Below, in pieces: positions 7,978 to 17,466 of a stretch of DNA of 64,000 bases. The notes beneath the pieces were generated by a model. That model was not told the origin of the DNA, ran no database searches, and saw only the letters and a list, made by a program, of their open reading frames with translations. Source of the stretch: Gammaproteobacteria bacterium (GTDB lineage: Bacteria; Pseudomonadota; Gammaproteobacteria; Pseudomonadales; JAUIET01); the NCBI GenBank assembly GCA_030429735.1, contig JAUIET010000005.1, positions 263,905 through 327,904 of the forward strand. The letters are read 5' to 3'. How positions within the stretch are numbered: position 1 is the first letter of the stretch; each line of letters starts with the position of its first letter. A program made the translations under genes and the position numbers.

Positions 7978-10224
7978 ATGAAATCAAAAACAGCTAACAG
8001 TACGACTAATTGGGCGTTACGTGCGGCCATTAGCAGCGCATTGTTGAGTTCTGCCGCTACTGTACAAGCGCAGTCTATCTTGGAAGAAGTGGTAGTAACG
8101 GCCCAAAAACGCTCGGAGCGTTTGATCGAGGTTCCGATTTCCATTACTACGTTAAGTGCCGAGACAATTAACCAGAGCGGCGTCAGAGAGCTGAAGGAAT
8201 TGGGCGACTTAACACCCAACCTGCTCGTTAGCCAGAACTCCGATTTTGGGACCAATATCGTTATTCGTGGCGTGGGTGCGAACAGCCGAAACATCGGGTT
8301 TGATAGTCGTGTTGGAGTCTATCTGGACGGTGTTTACATGGGGCAGTCGCCGGCGGCTAACCAGGGCCTGGTGGACTTGGCACAAGTAGAGGTTTTGCGT
8401 GGGCCGCAGGGTACTTTATTCGGGAAGAACACAGTTGCCGGAGCAATCAGTCTGACCTCAGTAAAACCACATGAAGAATTTGAAGGGTCTGTTGGGGTAA
8501 TTATCGGCAATTACGACAATCTGGAACTGCAGGGTTCTGCTAACGTTCCATTGACTGACTCCACCAGCGTGAAAGTGTATGCCAATAAAACGACCCGTGA
8601 TGGCTACGTTGACAACGTTTTTAATGGAGACAAAGTTAACGAAAGAGACGTTTTCTCTGGCCGTGTGCATCTGCGGACTGAGTTCAACTCTCAATTAGAG
8701 ATGAATATCTCTGCTGATTTTCTGGAACAGGACCGGATGGGGTTCAATGGTGAGCCTTTAACCGATACCTTTGGTTTCTTCCGGCCGGCACAGGGGCAGG
8801 GTAAGTACGAATTGTCCCAGCAAACCCTGCTTGAAGACAAAGAGCTTAAAGGTGGCTCACTGACCTTCGACTACGAAATGGACAGCGGTTACCTGTTGAA
8901 GTCAATCACAGCCTACCGCGACAGCGAGATTACCTATGACGCGGATCCTGATTACGATAGCGCCGAATTCCTGGGGGTGCTTTACACCGACACGTATAAG
9001 CAAACCACTCAGGAATTCCAGATTACATCGCCTGATGATTCCAGCTTTAAGTACGTGGCGGGTCTGTTTTACTATCAGCAAGACAGCACCACAGACCGTG
9101 ATGCGATTCCCGGCTCAGGTACGGTTTTCTTCCCTGGCGCTGGCGTCAACGTGCCCATATTGGCCTTTGGTATAGATCCGACGATGAAAGCCGTTGATAT
9201 TGACGGTGAGGTTGATACCGAGAGTTACGCTGTTTTTGCCAATGGCACCTATGATCTGACAGATCGTCTGACCTTAGGGGTTGGCTTTCGTTACGGCAGA
9301 GAAACCAAGGACGTTGACTGGAGCATCGACGGTTCGAATTCCGGTGCGTTTAGAATGGCAACCACCCGAGTCATAGACAGCCGCACGGATACTAGCTTTG
9401 ACCCTACCATCAGTCTGAATTACGCGGTGTTTGAAGACAGTTATGTCTATGGCCGGGTGTCCACCGGGTCCAAGAGTGGCGGGTACAACCTGGACTTTAT
9501 CAATGTGGACCAGATAGAGGCCGGTATTGAGTTTGACGAAGAAACCGTGACCAGTTATGAGCTGGGCTATAAAGGCGAGTTCCCGGAACTAAACCTGCGC
9601 TTGAGTGTGGCTTTGTTTATGTCTGAATTTGAGGACTACCAGGTTAACCAGTATGTCGACCTTGGTGGCGGTCGCACAGCCTTGTCTATCACTAATGCAG
9701 CCGAAGTAACGACGCAAGGTATAGAGATTGATCTGATGTATCAGGCCACCGAAAACCTGCAGTTGACCGCAGCCCTCGGCGTACTGGATGCGGAATTTGA
9801 CAGCTTCCCGGACGGCGACGCCGAGGGGGGAGATGCCTCGGGTAACAAGCTCCCCTACGCGCCTGAACTTACGGCGTCACTTGGAGTCCAGTACTACTAT
9901 CCACTACCGTCTCTGAGTTCCAGCCTGTTGCTGCGAGCGGACTACAGTTATGCCGATGATTACTTTATCACCGCAAGTAACGATCAGGGGCACACATTGG
10001 CCGACGGATCCCAAGTTGCGTTTGGTGAAGTTGACGGGTTCAGCACAGTCGCTGCGCGCATTGGTCTGGTGAGTGATGCGGCTGATTGGGAGGTGTCTGT
10101 CTGGGGGCGAAATCTGACCGACAGCGATCATCAGAACTACAGCTTCCGCGACTTTTTCGGTACCATTTTGGGCGGCTACGCAATGCCTCGTACTTACGGT
10201 GTCGAAGCGAAGTACAACTTCTGA
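7978..10224 (+). CDS. TonB-dependent outer-membrane receptor
   Basis: About 748 residues from the ATG at 7978; an upstream in-frame start at 7942 would add 12 residues before a normal signal peptide and lacks a better ribosome-binding site. The signal peptide ends near VQAQS. It is followed by the TonB box-like EEVVVTAQKR, the plug domain (VPISITTLSAE through LRGPQGTLFGKNTVAGAIS), and a beta-barrel ending in the C-terminal aromatic FGTILGGYAMPRTYGVEAKYNF-type strand. It belongs to the large group of receptors common in marine Gammaproteobacteria and sphingomonads that take up complex organic substrates rather than only siderophores. Substrate unknown. Confidence 0.93.
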   Translation: MKSKTANSTTNWALRAAISSALLSSAATVQAQSILEEVVVTAQKRSERLIEVPISITTLSAETINQSGVRELKELGDLTPNLLVSQNSDFGTNIVIRGVGANSRNIGFDSRVGVYLDGVYMGQSPAANQGLVDLAQVEVLRGPQGTLFGKNTVAGAISLTSVKPHEEFEGSVGVIIGNYDNLELQGSANVPLTDSTSVKVYANKTTRDGYVDNVFNGDKVNERDVFSGRVHLRTEFNSQLEMNISADFLEQDRMGFNGEPLTDTFGFFRPAQGQGKYELSQQTLLEDKELKGGSLTFDYEMDSGYLLKSITAYRDSEITYDADPDYDSAEFLGVLYTDTYKQTTQEFQITSPDDSSFKYVAGLFYYQQDSTTDRDAIPGSGTVFFPGAGVNVPILAFGIDPTMKAVDIDGEVDTESYAVFANGTYDLTDRLTLGVGFRYGRETKDVDWSIDGSNSGAFRMATTRVIDSRTDTSFDPTISLNYAVFEDSYVYGRVSTGSKSGGYNLDFINVDQIEAGIEFDEETVTSYELGYKGEFPELNLRLSVALFMSEFEDYQVNQYVDLGGGRTALSITNAAEVTTQGIEIDLMYQATENLQLTAALGVLDAEFDSFPDGDAEGGDASGNKLPYAPELTASLGVQYYYPLPSLSSSLLLRADYSYADDYFITASNDQGHTLADGSQVAFGEVDGFSTVAARIGLVSDAADWEVSVWGRNLTDSDHQNYSFRDFFGTILGGYAMPRTYGVEAKYNF

Positions 10225-10228
10225 TAAA

Positions 10229-10250
10229 GCCCGCTGTTGCGCTAGCGGGC
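10229..10250 (+). terminator. Hairpin after the TonB receptor, possible terminator
   Basis: GCCCGCT and AGCGGGC form a 7-bp stem directly after the receptor's stop codon. No run of T follows, so it is at best a weak or Rho-assisted terminator. Confidence 0.3.
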
Positions 10251-10320
10251 AAGGTCGCAGCCCTTTACGCATACGACACTGAAGTCTGTGCGCTTGTGCA
10301 ACGAAAGGCTGGATAAACGC

Positions 10321-11445
10321 ATGAGGGCAAAGCCCCGCGACGAAAGCAGACGAGGTGCTGAGCTTCTTCTACTCTCGCTGCTGGTCTTTACCCTCACTGC
10401 CTGCGTATCACCAGATTCGAGCAAGCAACAGGCTGGTGAAACATCGCCAGCTGTTACCTCAGTAGAACGCCTTTTAATAGGCGGTATTCCACAGGGAATC
10501 GTTATCCGAGGCAGCAAGGCCAGCAATCCTGTGCTGTTGTATGTTCATGGCGGGCCGGGCAGACCGGTGTATCCCGCGTTGTACAACGATTCGCAGTGGC
10601 AGGAGATGGAAAGCCTGTTCACCGTTGCCTATTGGGATCAACGTGGTACAGGTATGTCCAATCCACCGGATCTGGATATCTCCACCATTAATCTTGATCG
10701 CCTGATACAGGATACGGTAGAAGTTACTGACTACCTGAGGTCAACATTTAACAAGGAAAAGATATACCTGCTAGGGCATTCCTGGGGAAGCGTACTGGGC
10801 TCACATACTGCCATGCGCCATCCTGACCTTTTCCATGCCTACATCGGCGTTGGGCAGAGTAGCAATCAGGCACAGTCAGAAAGAGAAACTCTCGCCTGGT
10901 TAAAAGCAAAGCGCGATGCCTCAGCCAACCCGGAAATCAGGCGCTCAATCGACCAACTGCAGTTGCCGGAAACCTCGGCTGTCGGGCCATGGCTTAACTA
11001 TCTTGTTATCAATCGCCCGCTGGTCAATTACTTTCGCGGAGCGCGTTACGACAGAGTAGTAGCCGCTGGTGAGTATGTTCAGGGAATGGCCGCGTTGCCG
11101 CACTACACACAGCGCGAACGGGAGATCAACGAACTTGCGTTGAAGGTAAGTCTGGAGCAGTTGTGGCCCTACCTTATTGAAACCAACTTGAGTGACACTG
11201 TTTCCAGGCAAACCATTCCCGTATTTGTTTTCCAGGGCAAGCATGACTACCAAACCACACACAGACAGGCCAAAATCTACTTCGACAATCTGCAGGCGCC
11301 ATTGAAATGCTTCTATAGCTTCGAACAAGCTGCCCACTGGCCACATGTAGAGCAATATCAGGAATTTGAGCGCATTGTCAGGCGGGATATTTTGGGCGCA
11401 GCACCTGGTGGTCACTATTCGGGTGAATCGAACTGTAGAGACTGA
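10321..11445 (+). CDS. Lipoprotein alpha/beta hydrolase, proline iminopeptidase-like
   Basis: About 374 residues from the ATG at 10321; the alternative GTG at 10288 adds 11 residues that do not improve the signal. The N-terminus has arginines, a hydrophobic stretch and the lipobox LTAC, so it is predicted to be lipidated. HGGPGRPVYP is the proline-iminopeptidase-type oxyanion motif, GHSWGS gives the nucleophile Ser154, and FQGKHDY plus AAHWPH supply candidate Asp and His. The family cleaves N-terminal proline or hydrolyses esters and amides. Adjacent to the TonB receptor on the same strand, it may process the imported substrate. Confidence 0.85.
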   Translation: MRAKPRDESRRGAELLLLSLLVFTLTACVSPDSSKQQAGETSPAVTSVERLLIGGIPQGIVIRGSKASNPVLLYVHGGPGRPVYPALYNDSQWQEMESLFTVAYWDQRGTGMSNPPDLDISTINLDRLIQDTVEVTDYLRSTFNKEKIYLLGHSWGSVLGSHTAMRHPDLFHAYIGVGQSSNQAQSERETLAWLKAKRDASANPEIRRSIDQLQLPETSAVGPWLNYLVINRPLVNYFRGARYDRVVAAGEYVQGMAALPHYTQREREINELALKVSLEQLWPYLIETNLSDTVSRQTIPVFVFQGKHDYQTTHRQAKIYFDNLQAPLKCFYSFEQAAHWPHVEQYQEFERIVRRDILGAAPGGHYSGESNCRD

Positions 11446-11484
11446 AGCCGGGAAAGCTCTGTAACTATTGGTTCGACGGTACTC

Positions 11485-12207
11485 TCAATTTCGCGCGGGC
11501 ATTGCTACACCCACACAACGAATACGATTTACATGCCGATTGATAAGGTGGCGGACGGCATGGGCAAACAGCACCCGTCGCAGACCTTTCAGGTTTGTGC
11601 CATGTTGGCGATAAAAACTATCGGGGTCTGCAAATAGGCCAAAGTCATCAGCAATGCCTTCGCGTTGTATATAGGTGTTGTCGCCATTCCATTCGATTGC
11701 CGGCTTTTGCAGACATGGTGTTGCAATGCCGTAGCCAACGAACTCCTGCTCTGAGTCAGGGTAGGCTTGTTGGATTTTCTTGAGAAAAGGCTTGTCGATA
11801 ATAAAACCTTCCAGTTCCAGCCAACGATTCTGGTAGTGAACTTCCACCCAGCTGTGCAGAATGCGCGCGGGTGCTGCCCACATCAGGTAGTTCGGGATGG
11901 CGCCGCGTTGTAGTTCGTTGTAAATGGTAAAGCCATGCATGCGGCAGGGTATGCCTACCGCCCGCAGCAAGGCCATGAGTAGATTGCCTTTGGTATTGCA
12001 CTGACCATAGCCGTCGGTTAGTACTTCGCTTGCTGTTAGCGCATCGCTTGCATTGTAGCCAAAGGCTATTTCGTCTCGAACGAACGAATAAATGGCACCT
12101 ATTGCGTCGTATTCATTCAGTTCTTTCCAGGCGCGCTGTTGAACAAGCTGTTGAATAGACGGGTGGGAATAGTTCAGGATTGCTGTTTCCTGTAGAAAAT
12201 TGTTCAT
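11485..12207 (-). CDS. Transglutaminase-like cysteine peptidase family protein
   Basis: 240 residues. DGYGQCNTKGNLLMALLRAVGIPCR is the classic transglutaminase-core helix with the nucleophilic Cys, and ILHSWVEVHYQNRWLELEG supplies the catalytic His and the following acidic position. No signal peptide is seen. Bacterial members are usually proteases or amidases of unknown target. The ATG at 12207 has GGAG seven bases upstream. It faces the alpha/beta hydrolase gene convergently with a 39-bp gap and lies downstream of an AraC regulator on the same strand. Confidence 0.82.
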   Translation of the reverse strand: MNNFLQETAILNYSHPSIQQLVQQRAWKELNEYDAIGAIYSFVRDEIAFGYNASDALTASEVLTDGYGQCNTKGNLLMALLRAVGIPCRMHGFTIYNELQRGAIPNYLMWAAPARILHSWVEVHYQNRWLELEGFIIDKPFLKKIQQAYPDSEQEFVGYGIATPCLQKPAIEWNGDNTYIQREGIADDFGLFADPDSFYRQHGTNLKGLRRVLFAHAVRHLINRHVNRIRCVGVAMPARN

Positions 12208-12277
12208 GCATAAGCTCCAAGTTGAAAACCAAGTCTAAACCGGGAGCTGGCTATCGGCTTGAATAAACGTGTCGTCT

Positions 12278-13006
12278 TCAGCCCAATGAAATAGCGGATG
12301 GCGTAATGCCAAAAGTAGACTTAAAAGTTCGCGAAAAGTGCGCTGCGTCTGAAAAGCCTGCGGCTATAGCGGATTCAGTCAGCGGTGCCCCGTTGGCAGC
12401 AAGGAGTGCGGCATGCAATAAGCGCTGCCACAACAGCCAGGCCCGCCATGGCATATCCAGCTGGTCTCGAAACACATGTTGCAGGCGACTGCGAGACAGG
12501 TGTACTTGCGCCGCTGCCCAATCTAGATTGACCTGGTCGCCGTCACCTGCCTTGAACATGTGCAGAACCAGCTCAGTCAGCCTTTGTATACGCGGCTCTA
12601 TATGACGCTCACGACAAACAGGTAGGCCAAGTGCGCTTAGGATGGAATCGATCAATGCTTTGTCGAGCGTGCAGTTAGCGGTCATCGCTGCTCGTGCATG
12701 CGCAAAAAAATGGTGGTCACGCCCGTTTAATAACTGTTTGCCAAGTACTTTTCCCAGGTGACAGGCCGGGTCGATCAGCAATACCAGAATATCATTGGCC
12801 TGCAATGCGTGTCGGGTACGCGAATTGATAAGCGCTGCTCTGGAATCCTTTTGGCGCGTGCCAGCAATATCTAGTAGGTATTCCTGGGCTTCTATGGGCA
12901 CGATGAGCTGCAATGCTCTGTGGGTATGCCCGACCGCGTCCACCGACGTACCACGGATGGCCAGGCAGCCGACGTCATAAGTGAATTGTTGGATGTGTGT
13001 GTTCAC
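12278..13006 (-). CDS. AraC-family transcriptional regulator
   Basis: About 242 residues from the GTG at 13006, which has GAGA upstream; a TTG at 13018 is the other option. The C-terminus carries two helix-turn-helix units: VHLSRSRLQHVFRDQL, then ESAIAAGFSDAAHFSRTFK followed by GITPSAIS. The N-terminal half is a cupin-like sensing domain by position and family habit. It sits between the transglutaminase gene and the 2-hydroxyacid oxidase operon, all leftward, and may regulate either. Confidence 0.87.
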   Translation of the reverse strand: MNTHIQQFTYDVGCLAIRGTSVDAVGHTHRALQLIVPIEAQEYLLDIAGTRQKDSRAALINSRTRHALQANDILVLLIDPACHLGKVLGKQLLNGRDHHFFAHARAAMTANCTLDKALIDSILSALGLPVCRERHIEPRIQRLTELVLHMFKAGDGDQVNLDWAAAQVHLSRSRLQHVFRDQLDMPWRAWLLWQRLLHAALLAANGAPLTESAIAAGFSDAAHFSRTFKSTFGITPSAISLG

Positions 13007-13068
13007 CGTATCTCGCAAAAGTTTGAGCTTATGCAGATCGCCGCACAGATTTGCTTCGGTCGCTAACG

Positions 13069-14229
13069 CTAATCAATCAGCTCAATCAGATCCGAATTAA
13101 TCTCATCAATGCTGTTTACACCCATCAACGCCATGCCGGTTGCAATTTCCTTTTGAAACAGGTCGAGCAAATTCTCCAGTGCGACCTGGCCGCCGGCAGC
13201 AGCCGCGTACACCCAGGGGCGACCTATCAATACGCCATTCGCGCCGAGCGCGATCGCTTTTAGCACATCAATACCGTTTCGAATGCCACTATCAACGAAT
13301 ACTTCAATGTCATTACCTACGGCATCACTGATCGGCTTCAGTTTGCTGATGCTGGAAGCGATGCCATCAAGCTGACGGCCGCCGTGATTGGATACAATGA
13401 CGCCATCGGCACCTACTTCAGCGGCGGATTTTGCATCTTCCACTTCCATCACGCCCTTGATTAACAGCTTACCGTCCCACTGTTCGCGCAACCATGCAAT
13501 GTCTTTCCAGGTAACCGTGGGGTCGAACTGTGCATCAATAAATGACTTGTAGTTATCCAGATCGTTTGGATCGGCCACCTCGTCGCTGAGATTGCCAAAG
13601 GTATGCGGTTTGCCCTGTAAGCCGACACTGATCGCCCACAGCGGACTACTAACGATCTGGGCCAGTTGGGAAATCTTGCCTTTTACGCCGCCACCGAGCA
13701 TGCCGTTTTTGAAATCGCGCAGCCGCGCACCGGCCACGGGCAGGTCTACTGTAAACGCCAGCGTATCGCAGCCGGCTGTCTTTGCCCTATCCAGCAACTT
13801 TAATACCAGGTCGCGATCTCGCAACATGTAAAGCTGAAACCAGAATGGGGCATTAATGGCCTGCTGCACTTCTTCTATTGGGCAGATGCCAACCGTAGAG
13901 GTGGTGAACGGCACACCCTTGGCCTGGGCTGCACGAGCGCCAATTGTTTCCCCGCGTTGTGCCATCATACCGGCCATGCCGACTGGGGCCAGTGCCAAAG
14001 GCATACTGGCGTCGCGGCCCATAAAGCTTGTGCTGGTACTTATTGAGTCTACGTCGCGCATGACTCGCTGTTTTAGCTGCCAGCGATTAAAGTCCGATGT
14101 GTTTTTTTCCAAGGTTACTTCTGCGTTGGCACCACCCTCGATGTAATCGAATATAAAGCGTGGCAATCGCCGTCGGGCGCGGCGTCGGTAATCTTCTACT
14201 GTGATCGGTGTGACATAGAATATGCTCAT
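13069..14229 (-). CDS. FMN-dependent alpha-hydroxyacid oxidase/dehydrogenase (LldD/MdlB-type)
   Basis: 386 residues, full length for the family that oxidises L-lactate, glycolate or S-mandelate to 2-oxoacids. FDYIEGGANAEVTL near the N-terminus, LALAPVGMAGM (FMN contact), FWFQLYMLRDR and the active-site box SNHGGRQLD (catalytic His and Arg) are all present. The end GVLIGRPWVYAAAAGG binds the phosphate of FMN. It lies 10 bp downstream of a ThDP enzyme gene, an arrangement like the mandelate dehydrogenase/benzoylformate decarboxylase pair. The substrate is inferred only as a 2-hydroxyacid. Confidence 0.9.
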   Translation of the reverse strand: MSIFYVTPITVEDYRRRARRRLPRFIFDYIEGGANAEVTLEKNTSDFNRWQLKQRVMRDVDSISTSTSFMGRDASMPLALAPVGMAGMMAQRGETIGARAAQAKGVPFTTSTVGICPIEEVQQAINAPFWFQLYMLRDRDLVLKLLDRAKTAGCDTLAFTVDLPVAGARLRDFKNGMLGGGVKGKISQLAQIVSSPLWAISVGLQGKPHTFGNLSDEVADPNDLDNYKSFIDAQFDPTVTWKDIAWLREQWDGKLLIKGVMEVEDAKSAAEVGADGVIVSNHGGRQLDGIASSISKLKPISDAVGNDIEVFVDSGIRNGIDVLKAIALGANGVLIGRPWVYAAAAGGQVALENLLDLFQKEIATGMALMGVNSIDEINSDLIELID

Positions 14230-14239
14230 GATGACCTAC

Positions 14240-15802
14240 CTATCCGAGTTGTAAACAGGGAACCACGGCATCGATTAGCCGAGGGCCTTCTGTTTGAATT
14301 GCTTCCGCGAGCTGAGTGGAAAACTCTTCTGCGGTTGTGGCTCGACTCGCTTGCATGCCAAAACCTCGCGCCATTGCCACAAAATCCATGGACGGATTGC
14401 CAATGTCCATCATCGACGCGGCCTTCTTTCCTGGTTTGCCGCCACGAGCACCGGTTCGGGCAAATTCGAGCTCCAGAATATTGTATTTGCTGTTGTTGCA
14501 GATCACGACTGTCACATCCAGTTGCTCGCGCACCATGGTCCATAAGGCCTGGATGGTGTACATGGCGCTGCCGTCGCCTTCCAGGCAGATTACTTTGCGG
14601 TCAGGGCACGCTACAGCTGCACCCACCGCACAGGGCAAGCCGTAGCCTATCGAGCCACCCGTCAAGGTCATCCAGTCGTGCGGTTTTGCTTGCTCGCTAA
14701 ACGGGTAGCACGCCAGACCGGTGGTAGCGCCTTCATCCACAATAATGGCATTGTCTGGAATGAGAGCAGCCAGTGCCTGGGCCAGGGTCATCGCATCCAG
14801 GTCGCCCGTGGGCAGCTCCGGTAATTGTTCACCATTAAGCGCGGGTTCAACTGTTTCTGCATCCAGCTCTGCAACCAGAGCGTGTGCGGCCGCCAGTGAG
14901 TCTTCGTCTGTGTTGGCCAGTTCATAGATTGTGCAGCCATCTGGCTGCAGAACGCTGGGTACATTTGGATAGGCAAAAAACGACACCGGCGCGGGTGCGC
15001 CCAGCAGCACCAGGGTATCTACTTCTTTCAAATGATCGATCGCCATTTCCGCAAGATAGGGCAGCTTCTCAACTTTCGCACTGCCTGCACCGCGGCTGAT
15101 TCGGGTAGGAAACGTTTCCACACAAATGCGGCAGCCAGTTGCCTGGCTTATTCGGCTGAGTTGATGTCCCAGCTCGGTTGATATGTAGCCGCCCACAAAT
15201 ATCATGCCCGCATCGCTTTTGCTGAGCAGGTTTGCGGCTTCCTTGATTTTCTCCGGGCTCACAGGTGTTAATGTGTTTGGTGCCCGCACCTCAGGTAAGG
15301 GTGACGGATTATCACTCCATGACACATCAGCTGGCAGTACCAGGCTGGCGACATTGTTTGGCGAGGCAGCGGCCACGGCTGCGGCAGCATCATCGGCAAT
15401 TTCGGCCGACGACTGACTTTGAATCAGAGTGTCGGAAATCGAAGAAGCAATGCCTTTGAGATCGGAGGTTAAGGGAGCGTCGTATTGCAAATGATAGGTA
15501 GCGTGATCGCCAATAATATTGATCACTGGCACATTGCCTTTGCGGGCATTATGAAGATTGGCCCAGGCATTACCTAAACCGGGGCCAAGATGCAGAAGCG
15601 TGACAGCCGGTTTGCCGGCCATACGCGCGTAGCCATCGGCTGCACCGCTCGCCACGCCTTCAAACAGCGCGAGCACGCCACGCATGCCATCCACTTCGTC
15701 GAGGGCGGCCACAAAGTGCATTTCAGATGTGCCAGGGTTGCTGAAGCACACCTCAACACCATTATTTACCAGGGTTTTTATCAGGCTTTCGGCACCGTTC
15801 AT
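14240..15802 (-). CDS. ThDP-dependent enzyme, acetolactate synthase/benzoylformate decarboxylase-like
   Basis: 520 residues with the three-domain ThDP fold. FEGVASGAADGYARMAG carries the Glu that activates the cofactor, HLGPGLGNAWANLHNA follows, and GDGSAMYTIQALWT through ICNNSKYN is the Mg-ThDP binding motif. At under 530 residues it is shorter than biosynthetic IlvB proteins and close to benzoylformate decarboxylase. The segment FSNPGTSEMHF aligns by eye with the catalytic-serine loop of that enzyme but has Thr there. With the FMN oxidase gene 10 bp downstream and an SDR gene upstream, decarboxylation of a 2-oxoacid to an aldehyde is a reasonable inference. GGAG precedes the ATG. Confidence 0.85.
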   Translation of the reverse strand: MNGAESLIKTLVNNGVEVCFSNPGTSEMHFVAALDEVDGMRGVLALFEGVASGAADGYARMAGKPAVTLLHLGPGLGNAWANLHNARKGNVPVINIIGDHATYHLQYDAPLTSDLKGIASSISDTLIQSQSSAEIADDAAAAVAAASPNNVASLVLPADVSWSDNPSPLPEVRAPNTLTPVSPEKIKEAANLLSKSDAGMIFVGGYISTELGHQLSRISQATGCRICVETFPTRISRGAGSAKVEKLPYLAEMAIDHLKEVDTLVLLGAPAPVSFFAYPNVPSVLQPDGCTIYELANTDEDSLAAAHALVAELDAETVEPALNGEQLPELPTGDLDAMTLAQALAALIPDNAIIVDEGATTGLACYPFSEQAKPHDWMTLTGGSIGYGLPCAVGAAVACPDRKVICLEGDGSAMYTIQALWTMVREQLDVTVVICNNSKYNILELEFARTGARGGKPGKKAASMMDIGNPSMDFVAMARGFGMQASRATTAEEFSTQLAEAIQTEGPRLIDAVVPCLQLG

Positions 15803-15925
15803 TGTTCTCCACCTATTGAGTTTCAGTACCGCGAATATTACACCGGACTGAGGTGACGTATTGTCAGGTTAAAGACAATTCTCGCACTTATTTGTATCGC
15901 CTGCGGTGACGGGCGCTATTACCGC

Positions 15926-16702
15926 TTACCAACCTTCGAGTTTGTGGATGTAATTCCAGGTGTAGTTAGGAAGCCAGCGTCGCATCCTGTAACCCATGCG
16001 GGTACTTTTGCCGGGGAATACCCAGAACTCGCCTTTATCGAGCGACGTTTCGATTTCTTCAATGACCTCAATCGGCTGCAGCTCCGAGCCTTCTTGTTCC
16101 TGCATGAGTTTTGGCCATGCGGTGTCTTTACCCTGCTTGAGTAAGGGGGTGGCAACCGGTGGAGGGCAAACACACGCAAAGCGCACACCGCTGTCCCGGT
16201 TCTCGTGATAGACAACTTCCGTCAGCATTGCCACCGCCGCTTTGCTTGCGTTGTAGCCGCCCATCAGCAACGCTGGCTGGATACCTGCCATGGATGCAAA
16301 ACTGACGAAATCGCCGTTGCCCCGTTTCACCATATCGGGCAGCGTGGCTTTCATGATGTTGACGAAACCACCGTAGTTGATATCCATCAGTTTGTGGATT
16401 ACCGCCGTGTCTTGTTCCAGCAGGTTGCCAAACGGCATGATGGCCGCGCAGTTATACACGCGATAAATGTCACCCAAATCGGATTGAACCTGGGCTACAG
16501 TGGCGTTGACGTCTTCCGTGGAGGTAATGTCTACGGTATAGCTGTGGATATTGCTGTTGCCGTGCGACGTTTCTTGCATTCCTGACGTGTTTACGTCAAA
16601 CAAGGCAACTCGTGCGCCTTTGCTTGCAAAGGACTGGGCGGCAACACGCCCCATACCGCTGCCACCGCCTGTGATCAATGCAACTTTATCCGATAGTGGC
16701 AT
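15926..16702 (-). CDS. Short-chain dehydrogenase/reductase
   Basis: 258 residues. TGGGSGMGRVAAQSFASKG is the glycine-rich NAD(P) site, with an Asp after the second strand (VALFDVN) that favours NAD. Catalysis is by Ser in VSFASMAG and YNASK. The C-terminal part departs from short classical SDRs. It is upstream of the ThDP and FMN enzyme genes on the same strand with a 123-bp gap, so it may be co-expressed and act on the alcohol or aldehyde of the same pathway. The substrate is not predictable. Confidence 0.88.
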   Translation of the reverse strand: MPLSDKVALITGGGSGMGRVAAQSFASKGARVALFDVNTSGMQETSHGNSNIHSYTVDITSTEDVNATVAQVQSDLGDIYRVYNCAAIMPFGNLLEQDTAVIHKLMDINYGGFVNIMKATLPDMVKRGNGDFVSFASMAGIQPALLMGGYNASKAAVAMLTEVVYHENRDSGVRFACVCPPPVATPLLKQGKDTAWPKLMQEQEGSELQPIEVIEEIETSLDKGEFWVFPGKSTRMGYRMRRWLPNYTWNYIHKLEGW

Positions 16703-16825
16703 AGCTGGTTCTCACTGAAGATTTGTATTTATGGTCTTCATAGTACCGAAATTCGTATGCTGCGCAGCATGCAACGGCTTACGCTTTGTTCACCATTATC
16801 GATAATTCAGGTTGGCAAAATCTGG

Positions 16826-17377
16826 CTAGAAGGAACTGCCGGGCTGCTCTAGAAATGCCAACTCCTCTGCAGTGCTTTCACGTCCCAGAATCGCATTGCG
16901 GTGCGGGTAGCGGCCGAAGCGATCAATTATTGACTTGTGATGTTGCTCGAAACGGTAATTGCTTTCCAGGCCGGGTGCATCAAACAGCGGCAGTGCCCGC
17001 GCATGGATATAGGCAGACTCGCTGTGCATGTAGGGCATCAACAAGAAGGCCCGTTTGCTGCCTTGAAGTGCCAAGTGTTCATTGTTGGCGACGGCAACTT
17101 GCGCCAGCGCCAACGCCAGTGCGTCAGCCGCGAAAGCGTGTGCGTGGTCGCGAAATATATTACGCGAGAACTGGTCCAGCACAATGATCTCAGCCAGGCG
17201 CCCTTCGGTACATTGTCGCCAGTCGCTGAGTTCGCACGCTTTCGCAGCCGCCAGGGTGGAAGAAAAGCGCTTTTTGATAAGCTCATCAAAATCGGGGTCT
17301 TTTTTAAACCAGTTACTTTGCTCTGTTTCGTCAAACCAAAAGGTAAGAATGTCATCAAATTTTGTCTGGCTTGCCAT
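16826..17377 (-). CDS. DUF924 family protein
   Basis: About 183 residues from the ATG at 17377, preceded by AGGA; the longer frame to 17425 adds an atypical leader. ILTFWFDETEQSNWFKKDPDFDELIKK, then LDQFSRNIFRDHAHAFAADALAL and LLMPYMHSESA are the family's conserved blocks. Members are helical TPR-like cytoplasmic proteins with no established reaction. It is divergent from the glutamate dehydrogenase gene with about 90 bp between them. Confidence 0.85.
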   Translation of the reverse strand: MASQTKFDDILTFWFDETEQSNWFKKDPDFDELIKKRFSSTLAAAKACELSDWRQCTEGRLAEIIVLDQFSRNIFRDHAHAFAADALALALAQVAVANNEHLALQGSKRAFLLMPYMHSESAYIHARALPLFDAPGLESNYRFEQHHKSIIDRFGRYPHRNAILGRESTAEELAFLEQPGSSF

Positions 17378-17466
17378 TGTGGAAAATCCTTTGTTAACCG
17401 TCTTTCTCACTTTATAGTGTTGCAAAGTTCGTTTGCAAACTTAATCACGACACTGCACAGCACACG

